Assembly: GCF_002014975.1 (NCBI RefSeq)
Contig: NZ_MUXV01000008.1
Span: 1 to 54,686, forward strand
DNA from: Moraxella bovis
GTDB lineage: Bacteria; Pseudomonadota; Gammaproteobacteria; Pseudomonadales; Moraxellaceae
Direction of reading: 5' to 3'
Length of the DNA: 54,686 nt
Of the stretch, positions 44,146 through 52,173 are shown one piece after another. The notes beneath the pieces are model-generated. The model was not told the DNA's origin and ran no database searches. It saw only the letters and a list, made by a program, of their open reading frames with translations. The position numbers and the translations under genes were made by a program. Each line of letters opens with the position of its first letter. Positions within the stretch are counted from its first letter, which is position 1.

Positions 44146-45102
44146 CTAGCCCCCAAAACTCTTCCTAAAACTTTGCGGACTGACACCAAAACGAGCCTTA
44201 AACTGCATTCGCAAATTGCTTGCCGTGCCAAAACCTGTCTTATCTGCGATGATTTCAATCGACAAATCCGTGCTTTCCAAATAGTCTTGCACTTTTGCCA
44301 AACGCTTGGCGGTCAGCCACTGGCTCAAAGTCATTTGCGTGGCGGTTTTAAAATAGCGGTTAAAACTTCTTTTGGACAAATGCACCCTGTTTGCCAAATC
44401 GTCCAATTTATGATTGTCCGCCAAATTGTCGCTTAAAAATTGCAATAACTCATTGATTTCTTCGTCTTTGGCGTGGCTAATCGGGCTGATGGCATTAAAT
44501 TGGGCTTGCCCGCCTTCACGGTGTGGTGCGGAAACCAAATGTTTGGCAAGTTCATTAGCAACCTTCACCCCATGCAGCGTACGAATAAAATACAAGCAAC
44601 AATCCAAGCCCGCAAACGCCCCTGCCGAGGTCAAAATATTGCCGTCATCAATATAAAGCCGATTGCTATCTAGTTGAATATGCGGGAATTTTTCTTTAAA
44701 TGCCCGCTCGCCTGCCCAATGGGTAACCACCGTTTTGCCCTGCAGAATATCAGCAAAAGCAAGCACAAAAGTGCCATAACACAGCCCGATGATTTTTTTG
44801 CCCTGTGCGTGGGCGATTTGCAGTTTTTGGCAGAGTTTGGCATTTGGCACATCGCCCACAAAGCCACTAATAACAATGATGTCCGCCGTGTCCAATAGCG
44901 ACAAATCGCCAGTTACCGCAATTTTTGTCCCAAATTCACTTAAAATCGCCTTGCCATTGTCGCTACATACCGCAAAATCAAACAGCTTTTGCCCTTGATA
45001 AGTGGCTTGAAACAGCGAAAAGGGAATGTTAAAGACAAAATCGTTACAGCCGTTTTGGGCGTAAAGGACTAGGGTTGGGGGAGTACATTTATTCATTATC
45101 AT
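44146..45102 (-). CDS. GlxA/FtrA-type transcriptional regulator (DJ-1/PfpI plus AraC HTH)
   Basis: 318 residues. N-terminal class I amidotransferase-like (DJ-1/PfpI) domain of about 180 residues with the nucleophile-elbow-like GLCYGTFVLA, and DDGNILTSAGAFAGLDCCLYFI. C-terminal AraC DNA-binding region: LDDLANRVHLSKRSFNRYFK (first HTH) and IEIIADKTGFGTASNLRMQF (second HTH), then RFGVSPQSFRK. ATG 45102 or 45096. Ligand unknown. It may have regulated a nearby gene, but neighbours are broken. Confidence 0.9.
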   Translation of the reverse strand: MIMNKCTPPTLVLYAQNGCNDFVFNIPFSLFQATYQGQKLFDFAVCSDNGKAILSEFGTKIAVTGDLSLLDTADIIVISGFVGDVPNAKLCQKLQIAHAQGKKIIGLCYGTFVLAFADILQGKTVVTHWAGERAFKEKFPHIQLDSNRLYIDDGNILTSAGAFAGLDCCLYFIRTLHGVKVANELAKHLVSAPHREGGQAQFNAISPISHAKDEEINELLQFLSDNLADNHKLDDLANRVHLSKRSFNRYFKTATQMTLSQWLTAKRLAKVQDYLESTDLSIEIIADKTGFGTASNLRMQFKARFGVSPQSFRKSFGG

Positions 45103-45179
45103 TAACTTCTACTTGATTAACAATAAAAGCCATAAAAGTTTTGTATTTTGTTTCAGAGAAATCATTTTTAAAAATAAAA

Positions 45180-45938
45180 TCAAAAAAATGAATTAACTAT
45201 AAATCGCAATATATCAAATAGAAAAATTGTCATATAGAAAAATATAACAATAAAAATCATAAAAATAGAGATAAAATAAAAATTTATAATTAACTGTGCA
45301 AACACAACTTCTGGATTATCTGGTTTTAGTAAATTGATTAGCATAACAGCTGACATTGATAAAAATGCAACAATCAATCCAATAATTCTTGGTTTTGCAT
45401 CAGTTTGATAAGTGAATTTCCTCCAATTAAATTTATAAATTGTTGGATAGCCATCTCTATATTTTTTCCAATCTTCAAATTTTTTTTAAAGTTTCAATAG
45501 TTGCATAATTTTTACCCAAATTTCTTATCATCCAGTCATTTCTCACTTCGTAAATTGAAGAGAACTCACAAGAATATTTTTTATTATGATGATTTATAAT
45601 ACTTTTCTCATTATATTTTAAAATTGAAAAATATAATATCATTGTTATAAAGTATATTATAATGGAATAAAAATTTATATTATTAAATTCTTGTGGTTTT
45701 TTATAAAAATCCAAAATTGATAAAACAATAAAAATAAAAAAATTGGTATCAAAAACCAATATTTCTTTTCTAAATTCCTTAAAGAAAATAAGTTTGCGTA
45801 AAAATCGTTAATTAACTGCAATGTTTTATTTTTATAATAATAAACAGCTTTCTTGGTCTGAGAATATTTTTTTGGCAAAAGCAATATTGACTGAGGTTGT
45901 TCGTATTTATTAAAAATCATATTTTTAAAATTTTTCAT
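45180..45938 (-). pseudogene. Frameshifted multi-helix membrane protein
   Basis: Three overlapping frames make one gene of about 250 codons: MKNFKNMIFNKYEQPQSILL at the start; a middle part with NNINFYSIIIYFITMILYFS and EVRNDWMIRNLGKNYATIET; and a last part with AFLSMSAVMLINLL and ending LRFIVNSFF. Break 1 is at a T7 tract (plus-strand A7, 45736-45742), where adding one base restores the frame. Break 2 is at an A8 tract (plus-strand T8, 45480-45487), where removing one base restores it exactly (KKFEDWKKY). Very AT-rich, unlike its neighbours; no family recognised. Pseudogene, phase-variable gene or sequence error are all possible. Confidence 0.65.
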
Positions 45939-46097
45939 AAAAAACCTGCTTTAAAAGCTAAATTTTACCAGCATCAATCATAACATAAATTTTAAATTTT
46001 GGCAAAATCCTTGTGTTGATTGGCAATATTGCCTATTTTAGCATAAGGTAAAAATCATTAAAATACGCCCATTATTTAGCCAAACTAGGAAAACCCT

Positions 46098-46597
46098 ATG
46101 AAAACCGCCCTACTTATCATTGATGTGCAAAACGAATATTTTGCATCCGCAGGCGGCAAATTTGACCAATTTAATGTGGACACCATCGCCCAAAACATCG
46201 CAGGTACGCCAAAACTGCCGAGCAAAACGGAGAGCTTGTCATTGGCGTTCAGCATTTAATGGCAAAAGATTATCCGCTGTTTGCCGAAGGCTCACACGGT
46301 GCAAAACTGCATTCATCGGTTGCGGGCATTTTGGCAGATAAGCCTTTGGTGCAAAAGAGACACGTCGACAGTTTTTTAAACACCAATTTGCTTGAAATCT
46401 TGCAAGAAAACGGCACCCAGAAAGTGGACATTTGTGGCATTATGACCCAAAACTGCGTAACCCACACCGCACTTTCTCCCCTTGCTAAAGAGTATAAAAT
46501 CCGTGTGTTATCAAGCCTTTGTACCGCACCGACCGAGCTGATTCATCAAATCGCACTTGGGGCGTTGGCGGATAGAGCGTGGATTGAAGTGGTTTAA
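46098..46597 (+). pseudogene. Frameshifted isochorismatase-family cysteine hydrolase
   Basis: Starts at ATG 46098 after AGGAAAA with MKTALLIIDVQNEYFASAG (catalytic Asp in IDVQN). The frame ends after about 54 codons at a TAA (46257). From about 46217 another frame continues ELVIGVQHLMAKDYPLFAEG, ILADKPLVQKRHVDSFLNTN and ICGIMTQNCVTH (catalytic Cys), to a stop at 46597. The mismatch lies at 46201-46216 and may involve two indels around CCAAAACTG. The catalytic residues are split between frames, so no full protein is expected. Confidence 0.8.
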
Positions 46598-46603
46598 ATT
46601 TGA

Positions 46604-46636
46604 TAAAAAAACACCGTTTAATATTTGAAATTAAAC
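46604..46636. terminator. Bidirectional terminator
   Basis: AAAAAACACCGTTTAAT and ATTAAACGGTGTTTTT pair around ATTTGAA, between convergent gene remnants. Confidence 0.85.
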
Positions 46637-46649
46637 GGTGTTTTTATAT

Positions 46650-47521
46650 TCAGGCTGCCTGAATTTTCCCCAAAACAAACTCCACAAACACCCGCACAAT
46701 CGCAGATGGATACCGCTTTGAAGCATAGAGCATAAACAGATCATAATTAGGCTTTTTAAGTTCTGGCAAAATTTCCACCACACGCTTATCTTTTATCCAC
46801 TCATTTGCCGTACAATCAGAAATTTGCCCAATCGCCTGCCCCTCTAAAACCATATATTCCACCGCATAGGCATCATTGCTGGCAAACAAAAACGGCAAGG
46901 CGATTTTCTCTTTATTCATTTGAATGACGACTTCGTTTTCGCCATTTTTTGCCCAAGTGGCAATGGGGAAATTTTTCAGCTCTTTCAAGGTGCTTGGCGT
47001 ACCAAAACGAGCCAATAACTCGGGGTGAGCTACCCATTTTGTGCCGAGCGTGGCGACTTTTTTGGCGATAAAATGCTCGCCGTGCAAATTGCCAATCCTA
47101 AACACCACGTCAATGCCATCAAGACTTAAATCCAAAATGCGTTCAGTCATCGTGGCGTGAATTTGCACATTGGGGAATTTTTGCCCAAATTCGCTAACCC
47201 ACGCCAGCACAGGTTCGCATTTGGGTGGTGCGGAAATCCGCAAAATGCCTTTTAAATTTTGCTCATCATCAAACAACACTTGCTTGGCATTCAGCAAATT
47301 ATCAATGGACAAATCCACTTCCTCATAGAGTTTTTGTGCCGCCATTGTTGGTTTAACGCCTGATTTTTGGCGGTCAAAGAGTTGATTTGTAAGGATTTTT
47401 CCAGCTCGGCAATTTGACGGCTAATGGTGGCAATCGGCACGCCCAATTTTTCAGCCGTTTTGGAGAGACTGCCGTGTTTAATCACGGAGACAAATAGGGA
47501 TAAGGCGTTTAGGTTTATTGG
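46650..47521 (-). pseudogene. LysR-family regulator remnant (frameshift and lost start)
   Basis: The HTH half reads LNALSLFVSVIKHGSLSKTA then EKLGVPIATISRQIAELEK. The frame then breaks at an A5 tract (47396-47400); one extra A gives EKILTNQLFDRQKSGVKPT, joining the effector domain (LKGILRISAPPKCEPVLAWV ... ending FVLGKIQAA). Upstream of the HTH there is no ATG: the position expected for the start is ATA, overlapping the dprA stop codon. The regulator thus lost both its start and its frame. Its likely original divergent neighbour is inferred to be the esterase at 51039. Confidence 0.8.
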
Positions 47522-48753
47522 TTTCGTAGAAATAGGTCTAAATTATGAGTCTGACTTTGCAAAACATATTGTACTGGCTTACCTTGTTTAACAATAATAT
47601 TTTCATCAATCAAACGATTAAGCCAAGATTTAATTTGGGAGCTAGAAACATTTAATAATTCAGCCAGCTCTTTTTCTTTTTTGGGTTCTTGTAAATTTTG
47701 TTCAATCAGTTTTTTAACCAATAAAAATAACTCTTGTTCTGGAGATAAATCAAAATTCGTCTGTGTTATTGATTTTTCGTTAGGGGGTAAATGTATTTGT
47801 GGTTTTGGCGTATTTGTTGCAAAATTACCATTAAAAATATCTAAAAATAATTGTGTATTGCTTGGATTACTCCACCACAATGCCCCTTTATTCACCAAGG
47901 CATTTAACCCTGCATTTTCAGTACCAGTTGAACGGACATAAATCGGAATTTGCTTGTATTTGTCTAATTGTTCAACGGCACCTGCCCAAGTTCCCCCTTT
48001 ATTTAAATCAGAATTAATAACCAAACCAATGTCCGAAAGTGCATAAATATATTTATTGCGTTGCATTGCATTGCCGACCATAAAACGAGATTTAGGGTCG
48101 CACGCAGAAATCAGTACCAAACGATTTTCTTGTAATGCGGAGCGATTTGTAGCATTCAAAGCCACCTTCTCCAAACTGTCTGCCAATACACCACAAACAA
48201 CACCGCCAACCTGTAAAGCTCCTTGCATTGCCGTCAAATCCGCCCCTTTTGCTCCGCCAGAGATAACCATTTTGCCAGATTGTGCGGCTAAGTGAGCAAT
48301 ATTTTGCGTATAAGCAATCAATTCATTGTCAATATTGCGAGAGCCTACAATCGCTATCCCACCTAAATTGAGCAAATTAACATCGCCACAACCATATAAT
48401 ATCGGCGGAGCTTGCTCCCCTAAACGAGTTTTCAAACGACTTGGATAAGTTTTATCTGCACGACTGATGACCCAAATATTACGAGAATACCAATAATCAA
48501 GAGTTTGGCTTAATAAAAAACCTCTTTGTAATAATTGCTGGATTCGCTCATATTCTAATTTTCCATAATCAGCTAAAATATTACTTAACTCTTCACCCAG
48601 TAAATCCGCAGGCTGTTTATGATGATTTTTTAAATAAACAGCCAACTGATGATATTCTTTATTGCTTAATAATTTCACATCATTTTGACTTTTTCCCAAT
48701 AATAGTGGTGCGGTTAAAAGCAAAATAGCCTTGGTATTATCTGAAACAAACAT
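47515..48753 (-). CDS. DprA/Smf-family protein, partner of the RecQ-PRTase
   Basis: 412 residues. The Rossmann-like DprA core spans about residues 95-310: YPSRLKTRLGEQAPPILYGCG, GIAIVGSRN (GSRN at 137-140), then SGGAKGADLTAMQGAL (165-180), SGGxxGxD being the family's nucleic-acid-binding motif. A C-terminal winged-helix-like segment follows (ELAELLNVSSSQIKSWLNRL, about 370-395). Competence DprA loads RecA on incoming ssDNA. This copy lies three bases after the recQ stop as a tight pair rather than in a standard dprA locus, suggesting a specialised role. It is the only uninterrupted gene between 45.2 and 52.1 kb. Confidence 0.88.
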   Translation of the reverse strand: MFVSDNTKAILLLTAPLLLGKSQNDVKLLSNKEYHQLAVYLKNHHKQPADLLGEELSNILADYGKLEYERIQQLLQRGFLLSQTLDYWYSRNIWVISRADKTYPSRLKTRLGEQAPPILYGCGDVNLLNLGGIAIVGSRNIDNELIAYTQNIAHLAAQSGKMVISGGAKGADLTAMQGALQVGGVVCGVLADSLEKVALNATNRSALQENRLVLISACDPKSRFMVGNAMQRNKYIYALSDIGLVINSDLNKGGTWAGAVEQLDKYKQIPIYVRSTGTENAGLNALVNKGALWWSNPSNTQLFLDIFNGNFATNTPKPQIHLPPNEKSITQTNFDLSPEQELFLLVKKLIEQNLQEPKKEKELAELLNVSSSQIKSWLNRLIDENIIVKQGKPVQYVLQSQTHNLDLFLRNQ

Positions 48754-48756
48754 TTC

Positions 48757-50873
48757 TTATTCACCTTGATTGCTGGTTTGAGAAAGTACAAGTGGGAATA
48801 CTGCACCACTACCATTAGATTTTAAAAGGTAGCTACATATGGTTAAAGTCCAGCGAGAATCCACCATATCATCAATCAACAAAACGGGTTCTGACAATGG
48901 ATTATCACTCAACTGAAATACGCCATCTAAATTATGGGCTTGCATATGGCTATTTTGCATCATTTTTTGTGGCTCAGTTTCTTTGATTTTTTGGATTACT
49001 GGCATAAATGGCAACCCCAATTTCATTGCCAACCGCTCAGCAAAATCAGGCACCAATGCAGGGTGCCTCAAAGACGGTACGCAAGTTACCCAAGTTGGTT
49101 TTGGATTGGGTTGCCAACGTTCAATCATTTCACAACAGGCATTCACCAATTCATCTGAAAAATGATTGTCTTGATACTTTCCTTGTCTGACCAATTTACC
49201 CCAGCCAGCATCGCCCCAAATGGATAATGCACGCCCTTCTTCCGCTTGAAAATCTGGATTGATATTGCCTTTTTGCGAAAATTGTGTTGAACCGCCTGTT
49301 GCCCATTTCTTTCTAGGTTCAATAATCACATTGCTTCTGTGCAAAAAATAACTGGCTTGTTGAACGAAAGTTGGGTGAATAAAAGTTGGTAATGGCGGTA
49401 ATTGAGGGGGTATAATTTGCTGTGTATCACCATCAAGTGCATTTACCAAAAATGCCATATGCTGACCAAATGGTAAATCAACATAATTTTTCATTTGTTG
49501 ATGTTCATTTTTTCTTAATTCTGTAAGGCGATTAACCCTTTGCCAAAAATCACTAGATAATGTGGCGGAAGTTAATTGCCATTTCGTACCTTGGTTAACC
49601 AAAGGTGCTGGTGATTCTAATGATAAGATTTTTAATGCTTTGCTAATTCTACCTTGACTTAAATTGATTTTATTTTGCAATTCATTTAATGATAATCCAT
49701 TTGGTGATTGTTGCAAGACATTTAATGATAATCCATTTGGTGATTGTTGCAAGACATTTAAAATTTGATCGACTTCATTTTGCTTTGGGAAAGCACTGTC
49801 AATAAAAAACGCACTGATTTCATCATCTTCTATACCGCTCAATAATACACCATAAGCGTGTGATAATGCTCTTCCTGCTCGTCCAACTTGTTGATAATAA
49901 GCAACAACAGAATTTGGCATTTGATAATGGATGACAAATCCCAAATCAGGTTTATCATACCCCATTCCCAAAGCAGTTGTGGCAACCAATGCTTTGACTT
50001 GATTGTTGAGTAACTTATCTTCCAGTTCAATCCTTTTATCGCCACCTTCGCCTGTATAGGCTTCTACATCAAAACCTTGTAATTTCAGCCAGTCAGTAAC
50101 TTGATTGGCGTCTCTTACTGTTAAAGTATAAATAATGCCACTACCTTGTAAATGAGGGAGTTGTTCAGCCAGCCACGCCAAACGCTCAATTTGACTAGGC
50201 AATTTAATGGTCTGTAAGGTTAATGACGGACGATTTAAGTCTCCTCTTGAAACTTCAATATTGGGTCCTAAAATGGCAATAAGGTCGTCCATTACACGCT
50301 GATTGGCGGTTGCTGTGGTTGCTAAAACACGCAAATTGGGCGGTAAGTATTTAATAATTCGTTCAATTAGGCGATAATCAGGGCGAAAATCGTGCCCCCA
50401 ATCTGAAATACAGTGTGCTTCATCAATAACCAATAAACCAATATTCCCAGCAATTTGACTCAAAACATTATTGATAAAGTTCTGATTTGCCAATCGTTCA
50501 GGTGAGATTAAGACGATATTCACCCGACCTGAAATAATCTCTTGTTCTATTTGCTTCCAATCATCGGTATTTTCCGAATTGATACTTACCGCTCTTAAGC
50601 CCATTCTTTTTGCTGCCGCAATTTGGTTACGCATTAACGCCAATAATGGCGAAATAAGTAGCGTAATGCCAGCACCTGATTCTCTTAATAATTTTGTTGC
50701 AATAAAATAGACAAAACTTTTTCCCCAACCTGTTTTTGTACCACTAACAGTCTTTGTGTATTGGTAACAAGATGAGCAATTGCCTCCTCTTGTCCATCAC
50801 GAAATTGAGCATTTGGATTGTTTGAACCTTGTCTTAATAACTCAAGAGCACGACCTGGATTAAAATGTATCAT
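48757..50873 (-). pseudogene. RecQ-type helicase with C-terminal phosphoribosyltransferase-like domain (one frameshift)
   Basis: ATG 50873 has an AAGGA site. MIHFNPGRALELLRQGSNNP and QFRDGQEEAIAHL (Q-motif region) lead to a break at an A5 tract (plus-strand T5, 50733-50737). Adding one A gives QKTGWGKSFVYFIATKL, a proper Walker A, and one continuous 705-residue product. Helicase motifs: VIDEAHCISDWGHDFRPDY, ATTATANQR, ALGMGYDKPDLGFVIHYQMP, YYQQVGRAGRA. The C-terminal ComF-like part has CVPSLRHPALVPDFAERLA and the PRPP-type loop VLLIDDMVDSRWTLT. The recQ zinc and HRDC modules are not evident. As read, only a 62-residue stub or an internal-start protein lacking Walker A would be made. Confidence 0.85.
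49684..49755 (-). repeat. Perfect 36-bp in-frame tandem duplication in recQ
   Basis: Two identical 36-bp units (49684-49719, 49720-49755) duplicate the 12-residue segment LNVLQQSPNGLS, in the linker between the helicase core and a putative winged-helix segment (LNELQNKINLSQGRISKAL). Exact identity implies a recent event or ongoing slippage. Confidence 0.9.
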
Positions 50874-51038
50874 ATTTTATTCCTTGGTTGGGATTTTGAA
50901 TATTATAGATTTTTTTTGACAATTTTTTCAAATGCCAACTTTCCATTTTTAAAAACCAACTTTCCAAAAACCGCCATGCTTTTATCAAGTCTAAAATTTT
51001 ATAATATGCCCATTCCATTAAAACCAAAGAGAAATATT

Positions 51039-52065
51039 ATGAAAAAATTCAAAACCACCACCATTGCCCTGACCTTTTCCGCTTTGGCATTGGCACTGTC
51101 TGCTTGCCAAATCACCCCATCAAGCCAAACCACCACCCAAAGTGCCAACACCGCCATAGACCAAGCCATCAGAGCCAACAGCAAGGCAAGCACCCAGCAC
51201 ACAAAGCAAATGGCAACTGCCAATAAACTCAATCACATCAGCTATGCCAATGTCGCTTATGACAACATCAACGAACGCCAAAAAAATGGACATTTATTTA
51301 CCCAAAAATCATCGGGGTAATGTCCCTGTCGTGTTGTACCTTCACGGTGGCGGATTTATCACAGGCGACAAACTGGAAGTCATGGGCGGTTCGCACAAAA
51401 AATGTAGAAGAAATGATAAAACGCCTGCTTGACAATGGTTATGCGGTGGTGTCGGTGGGTTATCGCTTTTTGCCCGATGCCTTGCTTGACGAAATCAGCA
51501 ATAATGTAACAAAAGCCTTTGAATTTGTGCGTAAAAATAGCAAACAATACGGCTTGGAAAGCAATCGCATTACGGTAATGGGCGAAAGTGCGGGCGGACA
51601 TTTGGCACAATGGCTTGCCGTAACGCAGGGCAAACACATTAAGGCGAGCTTGCCCTATGATGGTTCTGCCGATTTTGTCAATATGACCGCCACCACCAAA
51701 GCCCAGCCCCAATGCGAAGCGACAAATTAGGCAAATGTGATACAAGCCGACATTCCCTAAGATTTTGATTTGAGTGCCTATGCCGTTGGCGAAAAATACG
51801 GCTCGCCTGCCTTTATCAAAAAAGCCACCGCATTAAGCCCCATTTATCGGGTTTCCAAAGACACGCCACCGACTTTAATGTTTCACGGCAACAATGATTG
51901 TGTGGTGGCTCACGAACAATCGGTTCGCTATTTGAAAAAATGCAAGCATATCAAATTCCTAGCGAACTGGTTATCCTAGAAGGCGAAGGACACGCCACGC
52001 CCAAATTTTGGACAACACCCGCCTATCAAGAAAAAGTGTTGGCGTTTTTAAAAACCTATTTGTGA
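51039..52065 (+). pseudogene. Lipoprotein alpha/beta esterase remnant (BD-FAE-like), multiply frameshifted
   Basis: ATG 51039 begins a lipoprotein signal (MKKFKTTTIALTFSALALAL then SAC). Breaks: A7 at 51280-51286 (one A too many before MDIYLPKNHRG); TT at 51390-51391; two or more indels at 51715-51765; and A6 at 51935-51940 (one A too few). The pieces carry the whole fold: VVLYLHGGGFITGDKLEVMG (oxyanion HGGG), YAVVSVGYRFLPDA, MGESAGGHLAQWLA (nucleophile), PPTLMFHGNNDCVVAHEQ (Asp) and LEGEGHATPKFW (His). All catalytic residues survive, so loss is recent, or the sequence is unreliable here. Confidence 0.85.
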
Positions 52066-52082
52066 TGAATTGAAAGAGAAAG

Positions 52083-52122
52083 CACCCCAAAGGTTAGTGT
52101 GTGAGTGGCGAGCTTTGGGGTG
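52083..52122. terminator. Hairpin between the esterase remnant and betT
   Basis: CACCCCAAAG and CTTTGGGGTG are perfect inverted 10-mers with a 20-base loop, between convergent genes. There is no strong T run. Confidence 0.5.
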
Positions 52123-52173
52123 GGGTTCAATTCTCACTTGGACGGCATTTTAAAAACACTTTTAAATACCACC

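Noticed and set aside
46120..46341. 73-codon frame overlapping the hydrolase remnant
   Set aside because: It is the third frame of the broken isochorismatase gene, with no family features of its own.
50733..50737. Programmed ribosomal frameshift in recQ
   Set aside because: The A5 context lacks a clear slippery heptamer plus downstream stimulatory structure; a base deletion or tract variation is simpler.
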